Shown here: piece by piece, positions 21,188 through 30,986 of the stretch
How the letters are laid out: each line of letters begins with the position of its first letter
How positions within the stretch are numbered: position 1 is the first letter of the stretch
Assembly: GCA_003151115.1 (NCBI GenBank)
Contig: PLWS01000007.1
Location: forward strand, 62,001 to 126,000
Length of the DNA: 64,000 bases
Reading direction: 5' to 3'
Source: Vulcanimicrobiota bacterium
Lineage (GTDB): Bacteria > Vulcanimicrobiota > Vulcanimicrobiia > Vulcanimicrobiales > Vulcanimicrobiaceae
Position numbers and translations under genes: made by a program
Notes under the pieces: model-generated
What the model was told of the DNA's origin: nothing
The model's database searches: none
What the model saw: only the letters and a program-made list of their open reading frames with translations

Positions 21188-22359
21188 TGTGAAGCCGAAC
21201 CGTTGCCCGTTCGCCGTTCGATCGGTTCGAATGCGTGCACCGGCGGACCGGAATACGTCGCTTGCGGGCGGATGAGGCGGTTGTCCGCGAGCTGTTCCAA
21301 AACGTGCGCCGCCCAGCCGGCGATGCGGCCGCAGGCGAAGATTGGCGTAAATTCGTCGCCGGGGAATCCTAAACTGTAGAAGAGCGGCGCCGTGTAGAAA
21401 TCGACGTTGGCGTAAATGCTCTTGTCGGGCTTCTTCTCGCGCAAAACGAGATTGGACGCATCTTCAAGCGCACGCGCGATCTTATACCATTTCGGATCGT
21501 GCAGTTCGCTCAGTTTTTTCGCGACCGCTTCCAAATGCCGCGCGCGCGGATCGCGGACTTTGTATTCGCGATGGCCCATCCCCATGATGCGCTCGCCGCG
21601 TGCGAGCACTTCGCGCACGTAGGCTTCCGCGCGTTCGGGTTTGCCGACTTCGAGCAGCACGCGGCCGACGGCACTCGCGGCGCCGCCGTGCGCTTCGCCC
21701 TCGAGCGTCGCGATCGCCGACGTCACCGCCGCATAGAGGTCGGCTTTGGTCGAAGCGGTCACGCGCGCTGAAAACGTGGATGCGTTGAACGAGTGATCCG
21801 CCAGCAGCACGAGGTAGGTGTCCATCGCGTCCTCGGCGACTTCGGACGGCTCGCTACCGCGGCACATATAAAGGAAGTTCGCCGCTTGTGAAAGATCGTG
21901 CCGCGGTTCGATCGGTTCGAGCCCGCGCCGGATGCGATCCCACATGGCGACGGCGGTCGGCACTTTTGCGATCAACTCGATCGCGGTGTGAACGTCGGAG
22001 ACGTGCGCGCCGTGTGCGTCGACCGGCACGAAGATTGCAAGCCCTGAAACGATCGTGCGCAGCACGTCCATGGGCCAAGCGTCTTTGGGAACGCGCTCCA
22101 TCGCATTGATGAGCGGCTCGGGCAGCATGCGGTGCGCGCCGAGTTCTTTGCGCAGCTCGTCGAGCTGTTTCGCGGAGGGGAGACGTCCATACAACAGGAG
22201 ATGCACGACTTCTTCGAAGCACGCGTTGGGCGCCAAATCGTCGATGTCGTAACCGCGGTAGGTGAGCCGCCCTTCCTTACCCTCGACGTTGGAAAGCAGC
22301 GTGCTGCCGACAACGACGCCTTCGAGGCCCCGGTCGACGACGATCCCTGTTGTAGACAT
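21184..22359 (-). CDS. Citrate synthase family
   Basis: 391 aa; EGRLTYRGYDIDDLA...LADHSFNASTFSARVTASTKADLYAAVTSAIATLEGEAHGGA...GMGHREYKVRDPRARHLE...VDFYTAPLFYSLGFP. Confidence 0.96.
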   Translation of the reverse strand: MSTTGIVVDRGLEGVVVGSTLLSNVEGKEGRLTYRGYDIDDLAPNACFEEVVHLLLYGRLPSAKQLDELRKELGAHRMLPEPLINAMERVPKDAWPMDVLRTIVSGLAIFVPVDAHGAHVSDVHTAIELIAKVPTAVAMWDRIRRGLEPIEPRHDLSQAANFLYMCRGSEPSEVAEDAMDTYLVLLADHSFNASTFSARVTASTKADLYAAVTSAIATLEGEAHGGAASAVGRVLLEVGKPERAEAYVREVLARGERIMGMGHREYKVRDPRARHLEAVAKKLSELHDPKWYKIARALEDASNLVLREKKPDKSIYANVDFYTAPLFYSLGFPGDEFTPIFACGRIAGWAAHVLEQLADNRLIRPQATYSGPPVHAFEPIERRTGNGSASH

Positions 22360-22368
22360 AATCTCTCC

Positions 22369-23310
22369 TTAGTCCGGTACCTCCGCTAGGTGCTGACCGT
22401 ATTCCCGCGGGTTGAAATACCAGCCCGGAAGCGAGCTCGGAAACGTGATGTCGGTGAAGTCGAAGTCGACCGTCGCACCGTCGCCGCCGTAGACCGTTTG
22501 CGTTCCGTTGGATTCGACGCGCGGCTCCACAATGCCGTGCAAGTGCGTGACCACCAGCTGTCCGCTGAGATACCCGAGCGTGTAGGTGAAGGTAACGGGG
22601 AAAATCCCCTCGTCGCCCGTGAACAGCCGGTCGTGCGCGATGATGCGCCGCAGTTCGTAACTCTTCTTGTCCACCCAGATCTGGCGCAACACGTTCCGTT
22701 CGGGATCGCGGCGCGGACGCAGGACGAGGTGCAAGAGGTTTCGCTCGACCGTCATCTGCGGAACGTCGTAGTCGGACTCGCCGATGGCGATGACGGAGCC
22801 GATGGTTTTGAGCGGCTCGGATGACGGCTCGGGCGTCGGCACGTACGATTGCGGGTTGATGTGCTGGCTAACCGGCGCAGCTGCAAAGACGTCCGCGGTC
22901 GGCGGACCCGGATCGGTGGCTTCATTGAGCGCCGGACGGTCGAAACTCGGCGGCCCTTCGGCATCGTCGCGATAGATGCGGCGCGTCAGCGCGGCGCGGT
23001 CGAGATTGCGAACCCAGTAGTGCGTGGTGTACGAGCCGAGCGGATCGGGATAGGGCGAGGCGCCGGGCTCGGCAGCGTAATTCGTGTATTGCGTGCGGAC
23101 CATCGTGTACGTCTCGTAGGCCGGCGGAGGACGGCGCGCGCGAAAGACCCGGCGGATCATGCCGAGGACGCGAACGGGCGTCAGGGATTGATAGGGAGGC
23201 AGCGTTACCTGTGGGGCCGGCGTCGCCTGGGCCCCCGTGCGGATAGGAGCGGCCAGCGAAACGCCAAGGACGGCGGCGGCAAAGAGTACCGCCAGAGAAT
23301 TTTTCAGCAT
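22369..23310 (-). CDS. secreted protein, hypothetical (outer-membrane lipoprotein-sorting-like)
   Basis: 313 aa with signal peptide; beta-rich region QIWVDKKSYELRRIIAHDRLF. Confidence 0.5.
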   Translation of the reverse strand: MLKNSLAVLFAAAVLGVSLAAPIRTGAQATPAPQVTLPPYQSLTPVRVLGMIRRVFRARRPPPAYETYTMVRTQYTNYAAEPGASPYPDPLGSYTTHYWVRNLDRAALTRRIYRDDAEGPPSFDRPALNEATDPGPPTADVFAAAPVSQHINPQSYVPTPEPSSEPLKTIGSVIAIGESDYDVPQMTVERNLLHLVLRPRRDPERNVLRQIWVDKKSYELRRIIAHDRLFTGDEGIFPVTFTYTLGYLSGQLVVTHLHGIVEPRVESNGTQTVYGGDGATVDFDFTDITFPSSLPGWYFNPREYGQHLAEVPD

Positions 23311-23346
23311 ACTCGGCTTGTATAACGTCTGGGAGGCTCCCGAATG

Positions 23347-23505
23347 TTACGCCAGGCGCGACATGTCTATCCGGCGTCCTCCCAGCATCACGAAGGAAGG
23401 CTTTTCAAGCGTGCGGATATTTGCGGCAGGATCGTCGGAAACGGCGATCACGTCGGCGAGTTTCCCCGGTGCGAGCGCCCCGTGCGGACAGCGGCAATCG
23501 AACAT
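23347..23505 (-). pseudogene. C-terminal remnant of an amidohydrolase
   Basis: 52 aa: MFDCRCPHGALAPGKLADVIAVSDDPAANIRTLEKPSFVMLGGRRIDMSRLA; matches the G-x-LxPGKxADlxxvxxDPxxxIrxL...VxxGG C-terminus of metal-dependent amidohydrolases. Confidence 0.65.
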
Positions 23506-23936
23506 TATTCTTCTCCTGCGCTCCACGTTGAGCCGTCAGTGAACTTCACATACTGCACCGTACACTTCGGCTGCGGTTCGCTCGAGAAGATGAACTTGGT
23601 CTGGCCACTGAAATCGTTGAACTTGTGATGGATGGTGATCCCGGGCGAGAACGTGCCGACGTCGCGGATCGATGCCATCGATTTTTCCATCTCGACGCCA
23701 AAGCGGACGGTGGTCGCGGTCTTGTCGCTTTCGTTCGTGAACTTGATCTCCAGCGGTCCCGATTTCTTCGTCAATGCGATGGCGGCGCTTGGCGTTACGT
23801 TGGGGCCCTGCTGGTAATCGATGTGACAGTAATCGACGATGATCGGGGAGGCAGGTTTGGCAAGCGTAACGCTTGCCGGAATCAATGCAGCCAGAACGCT
23901 CGCGGCTGCGGCAGCTCCAAGATAATGAAGACGCAC
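23505..23936 (-). CDS. secreted protein, hypothetical
   Basis: GTG start, signal peptide VRLHYLGAAAAASVLAALIPASVTLAKPAS; about 143 aa. Confidence 0.55.
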   Translation of the reverse strand: MRLHYLGAAAAASVLAALIPASVTLAKPASPIIVDYCHIDYQQGPNVTPSAAIALTKKSGPLEIKFTNESDKTATTVRFGVEMEKSMASIRDVGTFSPGITIHHKFNDFSGQTKFIFSSEPQPKCTVQYVKFTDGSTWSAGEE

Positions 23937-23943
23937 GATTACC

Positions 23944-24888
23944 TCATTTCGTAAGTACGCGTTCGCCATTGCGCGAAAGCGCGTAGCCCAAGAGCCTGTC
24001 GACGAGCGCGTTATAGCCGATGCCCACCGCATTGCAAACGTCGGGCAGAACGCTCGTCGGCGTCAGGCCGGGCAACGCGTTGATTTCCAAGATGTAAGGG
24101 CGCCCTTCCTTGCTGACGATGAAATCCGTGCGCGAGTAATCCCGAAGACCGATGAGGCGGTGCGCCGAAAGCGCGAGCATGCCGATCCGCGCCGCGAGAT
24201 CGGGGTCGATCGGCGCGGGAACCACATGCGTGCTGCCGCCGGGAGCATACTTGGACTCGAAATTATAAAACTCGCCGGCATTTGAGATGATCTCGGCAAC
24301 CGGCAGCGCTTCTTCACCCAGCACTGCGCACGTAAACTCGCGTCCGGGAATAAACTCCTCGGCGATCACTTCGGCGTATTGTTCGGCGGATGCGATCATC
24401 GCTTGCGACCACTGTTCGTGGGTGCGGACGATCGAGACGCCCGCGCTGCTGCCCTGATAGCGCGGCTTGACGACCAGCGGCAGATCGAGCGAACCCGGCA
24501 AGAGCGGCAGCGTGCCACCTGAGAGATCGAAGAGATCCCAGGTTGCGGTCGGCAAGCCTTCGGCCGAAAAAAGCTTCTTGGTGAGGTGCTTGTCCATCGC
24601 CAGCGCGGCCGACTCCAAACCGCTGCCCGTGTACGGAAGGCCGAGAAAATCGAGAATGCCCTGCAGTTGTCCGTCTTCGCCGCCCGGGCCGTGCAGCGCG
24701 TTAAAAACCGCATCAGGCGCGATGTCGCGAATCGCGTCGACGAACTTCCGATCGTAGTCGAGCGACTGCGCGGTGTAACCGAGCGACTCGAGCGCGCGCA
24801 TAACGCCCGTTCCGGTTCGAATGGAGATCTCGCGCTCGGCGCTCGAACCGCCCATCACGACCGCGATGCGGGCTTTTTTCTTTTTCAT
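23944..24888 (-). CDS. ddl: D-alanine--D-alanine ligase
   Basis: MKKKKARIAVVMGGSSAEREISIRTG...NALHGPGGEDGQLQGILDFLGLPYTGSG...YILEINALPGLTPTSVLP. Confidence 0.97.
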   Translation of the reverse strand: MKKKKARIAVVMGGSSAEREISIRTGTGVMRALESLGYTAQSLDYDRKFVDAIRDIAPDAVFNALHGPGGEDGQLQGILDFLGLPYTGSGLESAALAMDKHLTKKLFSAEGLPTATWDLFDLSGGTLPLLPGSLDLPLVVKPRYQGSSAGVSIVRTHEQWSQAMIASAEQYAEVIAEEFIPGREFTCAVLGEEALPVAEIISNAGEFYNFESKYAPGGSTHVVPAPIDPDLAARIGMLALSAHRLIGLRDYSRTDFIVSKEGRPYILEINALPGLTPTSVLPDVCNAVGIGYNALVDRLLGYALSRNGERVLTK

Positions 24889-25832
24889 TCGACGAAGACG
24901 CCGACGAGGTGCACTTCGAGCTGGAGATCCACGCCGAATTGATCGCTCACCGCGCGGCGGACGCGCGCGAGCAACGTCGCGACGTCTTTGGCGGACGCAT
25001 TGCCGGTGTTGGTGATGAAGTTCGCATGCAGCGCCGAGACTTCCGCACCGCCTTGTTGCCACCCCTTGGCTCCGGCAGCTTCGATCAGACGCGCCGCCTT
25101 GTCGCCTTCGGGGTTGCGGAAACACGAACCGGCGTTGGGCAGCGCGATCGGCTGCGTGTTCTTGCGGCGGATAAGACGCGTTTGCATCTCCTCGCGCACG
25201 GTTTGCGCTTCACCGCGTTCGAACGCCAGCATCACGCGCGAAACGATCGCGTCGCGCGCGAGCGACGTGTGGCGGTAATAATAATGAACGGAGACGGGGT
25301 GCGCCTGCGGTTTGGCCGGCGACTGTACCCAGACCTCGCGCACGAAGTCGCCCATCTCGCGATCGGTGCCCGCGTTCATGCGCAGCGATCCGCCGACGCT
25401 GCCGGGAATTCCGGCCAGCGACCCGATGCCGACCGCGCCGGCCGACGCCGCCTTCGCGGTGAGCAGCGACATCGCAGCCGAAGCGCCCGCGCGCACCGTC
25501 ACTTCTGCGCCGTCGTCCGCGACGTCGATCGCGGCGAACTCTCCGGCTAGCCGCAAAACCAGGCCGCGAATGCCGCCGTCGCCGACGAGCAGATTGCTTC
25601 CGCTGCCGAGCACGAACCACGGCAGCTTGCGGCGCGCGCATAGACGCATGACCTCTGCGAGCTGATCTTCGCTCTCTACCACGACCCATGCGTCGGCCGG
25701 TCCGCCGATCTTCCACGAGGTGTAAGGGGCCAGCGGTTCGTCGAAGCGCACCGCTTCGCCGCAGATTGCCGAGAGCTTTTGCCGGTCGGCATCGGTCAGC
25801 AGGCTGCGCAGTTCGGAATCGGCGGCGATCAC
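24885..25832 (-). CDS. murB: UDP-N-acetylenolpyruvoylglucosamine reductase
   Basis: 315 aa; YTSWKIGGPADAWV...LGSGSNLLVGDGGIRGLVLRL...NAGSCFRNPEGDKAARLIEAAGAKG. Confidence 0.97.
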   Translation of the reverse strand: MIAADSELRSLLTDADRQKLSAICGEAVRFDEPLAPYTSWKIGGPADAWVVVESEDQLAEVMRLCARRKLPWFVLGSGSNLLVGDGGIRGLVLRLAGEFAAIDVADDGAEVTVRAGASAAMSLLTAKAASAGAVGIGSLAGIPGSVGGSLRMNAGTDREMGDFVREVWVQSPAKPQAHPVSVHYYYRHTSLARDAIVSRVMLAFERGEAQTVREEMQTRLIRRKNTQPIALPNAGSCFRNPEGDKAARLIEAAGAKGWQQGGAEVSALHANFITNTGNASAKDVATLLARVRRAVSDQFGVDLQLEVHLVGVFVE

Positions 25833-27187
25833 GCCGAGACGTCCCGCGCGAGTTCGGCCGCAACCTTCGTGATGTTGCCTGCTCCCAGCATGAGTACCAG
25901 CGCGTTCGCGGGCGCCTCGCGTTGCAGCACTTGGCGCAGATCGTGCACGTATTTGACGTACGATGTCGGCACGCCGGCGGCTTCCAGCGGTTCCCCGATG
26001 AGCCGTTCGGTCACGCCCTCGATCGGCGTTTCGCCGGCGCCGTAAACCGGCGCGAGGTACACGCGGTCCGCGTCGGTGAGCGCTTCGGCAAACGCTCGTG
26101 CCAAATACGCGGTGCGCGTGTAGCGGTGCGGCTGAAATGCGACGACGATCGGCCCGTGATGGTAGCGGCGCGCAGCGGCGATCGTTTCACGCACCGCCGT
26201 CGGATGATGCGCGTAGTCGTCGACGACGATCATGCGCGCGGTCGTTGCGAGCACGTCGAAGCGGCGGCGCACGCCGCGAAAACCGCTCAGCGATTCGGCC
26301 ATGGAAGCGAACGGAATATTGAGCGCCCATCCAACCGCGGCAGCGGCCAGCGCGTTTTCGATGTTCATCGCGCCCGGCACGTGCAGCTCCACCGTTCCCA
26401 GGCGCGCGCCGTCGGCGAAAAGTTCGAACGTCGACTGCAGGTGTCCAAAGCGGATGTTCGACGCATGCACGTTCGCATCGGCGGCGATTCCGAACGTGAT
26501 CGTGCGCGCGCGGCGCGCGTTTTGCGCGAGCAAACGCGTCAGCGGATTATCCACGCCGACGATTGCCGCGCCATCGGGCGGCGCTTTTGCCAGAAACTCT
26601 TCGAAGGCCGCGACGAGCTTCGGAATCTCCGCGTCCGACGTCAGATGATCGTTCTCGATGTTCGTTACCACCGCAACGGCGGGATCGAGAAGCGTGAACG
26701 ATCCGTCCGATTCGTCGGCTTCGGTCAGAAACCACGGAGCGGTGCCTTCGTGCGCGTTGGTGCCGAGCAAGCCGTCAATTCCACCGAGCACGAGGCTGGC
26801 GTCGACGTTGGCGCCGCGCAAGACCGCGGCGGTCATCGCCGTCGTAGTCGTCTTGCCGTGCGTGCCGCAGATCGCGATGCCGCGGCGTCCTTCCATGATG
26901 CGCGCGAGCATCTCGCCGCGTCCGATAACGGGAATGCCGCGCTCGATCGCCGAGCGATACTCGGGGTTTTCGGGATCGATCGCAGAACTGACGACGACGG
27001 TGGTCGCACCGTTGATGTTGCGCGCATCGTGTCCGACGGAAATCGTCGCGCCGGCAGCTCGCAATTCTTTCAGCAGCGGCGAATCGATCGCGTCCGAGCC
27101 GGTCACGCGTTCGCCGCGTAGCAGCAGGATGCGCGCGATGGCGCTCATACCGATGCCGCCGATTCCGACGAAGTGCAGTGTGCGCAA
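25829..27187 (-). CDS. murC: UDP-N-acetylmuramate--L-alanine ligase
   Basis: LRTLHFVGIGGIGMSAIARILLLRG...GTHGKTTTTAM...DDYAHHPTAVRETI; probable TTG start at 27187 just after murG stop. Confidence 0.96.
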   Translation of the reverse strand: MRTLHFVGIGGIGMSAIARILLLRGERVTGSDAIDSPLLKELRAAGATISVGHDARNINGATTVVVSSAIDPENPEYRSAIERGIPVIGRGEMLARIMEGRRGIAICGTHGKTTTTAMTAAVLRGANVDASLVLGGIDGLLGTNAHEGTAPWFLTEADESDGSFTLLDPAVAVVTNIENDHLTSDAEIPKLVAAFEEFLAKAPPDGAAIVGVDNPLTRLLAQNARRARTITFGIAADANVHASNIRFGHLQSTFELFADGARLGTVELHVPGAMNIENALAAAAVGWALNIPFASMAESLSGFRGVRRRFDVLATTARMIVVDDYAHHPTAVRETIAAARRYHHGPIVVAFQPHRYTRTAYLARAFAEALTDADRVYLAPVYGAGETPIEGVTERLIGEPLEAAGVPTSYVKYVHDLRQVLQREAPANALVLMLGAGNITKVAAELARDVSA

Positions 27188-27189
27188 GG

Positions 27190-28299
27190 TCAGCTCTCGT
27201 TCTTTGTTACGAGCGCCTCCACCCGCGCAAGAATTGCGGCGACCGGGTCGCGATTGGCGCGCAAACGCGCGGCCGAACGCATTTGGTCGAGCCGCTCGGG
27301 CTGCATCACCTCGCGCAGCATCCACCACAGCGAATCGGCGTTGAGTTCCCCATCCGCGATCACGGCGGCCGCCCCGCTGCCGGCGAGCATGCGGGCGTTT
27401 GCGGCCTGGTGGTCCTCGGCGGCAAACGGATAGGGCACGAGCAGGGCGGGAATGCCGAGCGCGGTGAGCTCGCCGAGCGTCGATGCACCCGCGCGCGCGA
27501 TCGCGAAATCGCAGACGGCGTATGCGTCGGCCATGTCGGGCAGGTACGAAACGAGTACGGCCAAGTTTTCCCCGAATGGTGTGCGTTCGGCCGCCTGCAT
27601 GTATTCATGGTCGCGCTCGCCGCAGATGTGCAGCACCTGCCACGCCGCGGGCAGCGCGCGCCGCGTCACCAGCGCCGCGATCGCCTCGTTGATCGTCCGC
27701 GCGCCCTGACTCCCGCCGATGGCGAGGATCGTGCGCCGGGACGGATCGAGGCCGAGCCGGCGCGCCGCTTCGATGCGGTTATCCGGATGCAGCAGAGACG
27801 CGCGAACCGGAACGCCGGTGTAGACATACTTGCGTCCGAAAGCCCGGTCGGCTTCGGGAAACGCGCCCCATACTTCGTCGACGATCGGCGCCAGCAAACG
27901 GTTGGCCAATCCGGGATGCGCGTTGGGTTCGAGGAGCGCGAGTGCCGGACCCGGCCGCACGCCGCGCAAGATTCGCGCGGCCGCCATTGCCGGAAAAGAA
28001 ACGTAACCGCCCGTCGCGATCACGATATCCGGATCGAAATTGCGCAACACGCTCACCCCTTGCGCGATACCGGCGGCGTTGGCGGCCACGGTGCGCAGCA
28101 TGCCGAGCGAAGCGCCGCGCTGCAGCGGACTGCTTTCGATCGTCGCAAGTTCGTAGCCGGCCGCAGGCACCAGCGTGTTCTCGATGCCATCCGGACTACC
28201 GACGAACAGGATCTCGCTGCGGTCGCGCAGCGCGTCGGCTAACGCGATCGCCGGATACACGTGGCCGCCGGTGCCGCCGCCGGCGAATGCGATCTTCAC
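27190..28299 (-). CDS. murG: UDP-GlcNAc:lipid I N-acetylglucosaminyltransferase
   Basis: 369 aa; MKIAFAGGGTGGHVYPAIALADAL...GGSQGARTINEAI...ARAGASTLGELTALGIPALLVPYP. Confidence 0.97.
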   Translation of the reverse strand: MKIAFAGGGTGGHVYPAIALADALRDRSEILFVGSPDGIENTLVPAAGYELATIESSPLQRGASLGMLRTVAANAAGIAQGVSVLRNFDPDIVIATGGYVSFPAMAAARILRGVRPGPALALLEPNAHPGLANRLLAPIVDEVWGAFPEADRAFGRKYVYTGVPVRASLLHPDNRIEAARRLGLDPSRRTILAIGGSQGARTINEAIAALVTRRALPAAWQVLHICGERDHEYMQAAERTPFGENLAVLVSYLPDMADAYAVCDFAIARAGASTLGELTALGIPALLVPYPFAAEDHQAANARMLAGSGAAAVIADGELNADSLWWMLREVMQPERLDQMRSAARLRANRDPVAAILARVEALVTKNES

Positions 28300-29456
28300 T
28301 CTGGGGGAGATAGCCGCCGGTGCCGCCCGACGTTAATGATCAGCGCGACGGCGATCAGCGACACGATCAGCGAGCTTCCGCCGAACGATATAAAAGGAAG
28401 AGGCACGCCGGTCACCGGCCAGGACGACGTGACGACGGCGATGTTGACGAAGGCTTGAATAACGATGAGCGCGGCGCAGCCCGTCGCCAGGAAGAACCCG
28501 AACCGCTCCGGCGCGGCGATGGCGATCCGGATCGCGCGGTAGGCCAGCGTGCCGAACAGAATCAGCACGGTCGCGGTTCCGATCAGGCCGAGCTCTTCGC
28601 CGAGTACGGAAAAGATGAAGTCCGTGTACTGCTCGGGGAGATAGAAAAACTTGGCGCGCGACTCGCCGAGCCCAACGCCGAAGAGTCCGCCGCTGCCGAG
28701 CGCGAGCAGTGACTGCACGATGTGGAAGCCGGTGTTCTGCGCATCCTTGAACGGATGCAGAAACGCAAAGATGCGGGCGCGCTTATACGGACTGCTCATG
28801 ATTGCAATCGCGGCGGGAGGAAGGGTGACCGCAATAACCATCAGCAGATGCTCGATCCGCGCGCCCGCCGCAAAAAACATGGCGAACGCTGTAAAGATGA
28901 TGAGACTGGAGGTACCGATGTCCGGCTCGATGAGCACGAGCATCGCCGTGAAGAACACCGGAATGCAGAGCGGGGCCAGCCCGCGCGTCAGCGACGTGAT
29001 GCGCTCGCCGCGACCCGCCAGCGCGGCGGCCAAATAGACGACTAGTCCGAGTTTTGCAAACTCCGACGGCTGCAGCGAAAACGAACCGGCGCCGATCCAG
29101 CGGCGCGCGCCGGAGACCGTCATGCCTACGTGCGGCACGAAAACCGTTAACAGACCCGCGATGCAGAGCAGCAGCGCGTAGGGCGCGAAGGCGCGCAGCT
29201 TGCGGTAGTCGACCTTATAGGCGCCGTACGCGAGAATCAATCCCACGATCAAGTAGATCGCTTGGCGCTTCACATAGTAGGCCGTGTCGTGGTGATCGGC
29301 ATACGCCTGTGCGCTCGATGCGCTGAAGATCATGACCAGGCCGATGGCGACCAGACTCGTCACCGCGATGAACAGCCACGTATCCGGCGGGGACGAGACG
29401 AACGAGCGCGGCAGCTCTTGGTTGTGCGCTTGGCGTTTTGCGACCGATGCTTTCAT
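28296..29456 (-). CDS. ftsW: Lipid II flippase/glycosyltransferase FtsW (SEDS)
   Basis: SEDS signatures; GARRWIGAGSFSLQPSEFAKLGLVVYLAAAL...VLGEELGLIGTATVL...PVTGVPLPFISFGGSSLIVSL; ATG 29456. Confidence 0.95.
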   Translation of the reverse strand: MKASVAKRQAHNQELPRSFVSSPPDTWLFIAVTSLVAIGLVMIFSASSAQAYADHHDTAYYVKRQAIYLIVGLILAYGAYKVDYRKLRAFAPYALLLCIAGLLTVFVPHVGMTVSGARRWIGAGSFSLQPSEFAKLGLVVYLAAALAGRGERITSLTRGLAPLCIPVFFTAMLVLIEPDIGTSSLIIFTAFAMFFAAGARIEHLLMVIAVTLPPAAIAIMSSPYKRARIFAFLHPFKDAQNTGFHIVQSLLALGSGGLFGVGLGESRAKFFYLPEQYTDFIFSVLGEELGLIGTATVLILFGTLAYRAIRIAIAAPERFGFFLATGCAALIVIQAFVNIAVVTSSWPVTGVPLPFISFGGSSLIVSLIAVALIINVGRHRRLSPPE

Positions 29457-30832
29457 CGCGCCGGCGTTCCCAGCACGGCGTCGGTAAATTTTTGACCACG
29501 GTCTTCGGCCGACTCGAACATATCGAACGATGCACACGCCGGCGAAAGTAGCACCACGTCGCCGGGTTTTGCCACCGCCTGCGCGGATCGAACCGCTTCT
29601 TCCATCGAACCGGCGCGTTGGATCGGCGTACGGTAGACGTGCGCCGCGATATCGTCGGCGGCTTCGCCGATGACGATCAGCGCGCGCGCCCGCTCGTCGA
29701 CGATGCGTCCGAGTTCGGTGAAGTCGGTATTCTTCGGTTTGCCGCCGGCGATCAAGACGATCGGCTTGTCGTACGCGCGCAGCGCCGCGATGACGGCGCC
29801 CGGGTTCGTGGCCTTGGAATCGTCGACGTAGAGCACGCCGTCAACTTCACCGACGGGCTGCATGCGGTGCGACATCGGACCAAATGTGCGGATGCCGTCG
29901 CGAAGTTCTCGCGGCTCGATGCCCGCAGCCAACACCGCAAGCGACGCGGCCATAACGTTTTGCACGTTGTGCATCCCGGGAAGCGGGATATCGTCGCGGC
30001 TCGCGATATGGATCGGTCGCGGATCGCCCGTCACCGGCGAATATGTCAGCGTGCCGTCGCGCAGGTACATCGTCGCGTGTTTGCTGTCAGCGCCGAGCGT
30101 AAACCACATCTGCTTCGCGCGCACGCGGGCTTCGCCCGAATGCCAATGTAACAGCGCCAGCACCGGGTCGTCGAGGTTGGCGATGAAAACGTCGTGCTCG
30201 TTTTGATTGGCAAAGATGCGGTATTTGGCTTCGATATATTCGTCCATCGAATGATACCGGTCCAGATGATCGGCCGAGATGTTCAGAATCACCGAAACGC
30301 GCGGATGGAACGAGCGGATCGTTTCGAGTTGGAACGACGACACTTCCGCCACAACCCAACTCTCCGTCGGCGCCGCCACCGCCTCGAGGATGAGCGGGTT
30401 GCCGATGTTGCCGCCGACGCGCGCGTCTTTACCGGCCGCGCGCAACAGGTGTCCGATGAGCGAGGCAGTCGTCGATTTGCCTTTGGTTCCGGTTACGGCG
30501 ATAATCGGCGCTTTGCACAAACGGTACGCGACTTCGATTTCGCTGTAGACCGGGACGTTGCCGCTTTGGATCTTTCGAACGAGCGGGCCGTTGAGCGGAA
30601 CGCCCGGCGAGAGCACCGCGCAATTCAGATTTGCGAGCTCACCGATGTTTTCGGGGGCGACGTACCGCGCGCCCATCGCTTCGATACCCGCAATCGTCTC
30701 TGCGAGTTCCGCACGCGGTTTTTCATCGATCGCGTACACCTCGGCGCCGCGCTCGCGCAAGACTTCGACGACGGCCTTCCCGCTGCGCCCGAGCCCGATG
30801 ACCAAGATCTTCTCGCCAGCGGCAAAGTTCAT
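29453..30832 (-). CDS. murD: UDP-N-acetylmuramoylalanine--D-glutamate ligase
   Basis: 459 aa; AVTGTKGKSTTASLIGHLL...NISADHLDRYHSMDEYIEAKYRIF...YVDDSKATNPGAVIAAL. Confidence 0.96.
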   Translation of the reverse strand: MNFAAGEKILVIGLGRSGKAVVEVLRERGAEVYAIDEKPRAELAETIAGIEAMGARYVAPENIGELANLNCAVLSPGVPLNGPLVRKIQSGNVPVYSEIEVAYRLCKAPIIAVTGTKGKSTTASLIGHLLRAAGKDARVGGNIGNPLILEAVAAPTESWVVAEVSSFQLETIRSFHPRVSVILNISADHLDRYHSMDEYIEAKYRIFANQNEHDVFIANLDDPVLALLHWHSGEARVRAKQMWFTLGADSKHATMYLRDGTLTYSPVTGDPRPIHIASRDDIPLPGMHNVQNVMAASLAVLAAGIEPRELRDGIRTFGPMSHRMQPVGEVDGVLYVDDSKATNPGAVIAALRAYDKPIVLIAGGKPKNTDFTELGRIVDERARALIVIGEAADDIAAHVYRTPIQRAGSMEEAVRSAQAVAKPGDVVLLSPACASFDMFESAEDRGQKFTDAVLGTPAR

Positions 30833-30886
30833 AAAGTAGCAACGCTAGGGAGCGCGGGCGCACTATGTGTCATGGTGGAAAATGAT

Positions 30887-30967
30887 GTCATCCTGAGCGA
30901 GCGTTTTGCCCTTGGCAAAACGCGCAGTCGAAGGACGCCCGAGCAGGGTGCGAAGCACCCAGGACGA
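30887..30967. repeat. hairpin-rich intergenic repeat-like element
   Basis: gtcatcctgagcga-gcgttttgcc-ctt-ggcaaaacgc-gcagtcgaaggacgcccgagca-gggtgc-gaa-gcaccc-aggacgag; two perfect hairpins of 10 and 6 bp; only copy seen in this window. Confidence 0.55.
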
Positions 30968-30986
30968 GGGCCGCATATACCACGCG

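Noticed and set aside
25688-27121. 477-aa plus-strand ORF opposite murC
   Set aside because: Antisense artefact; Arg-rich and no domain features.
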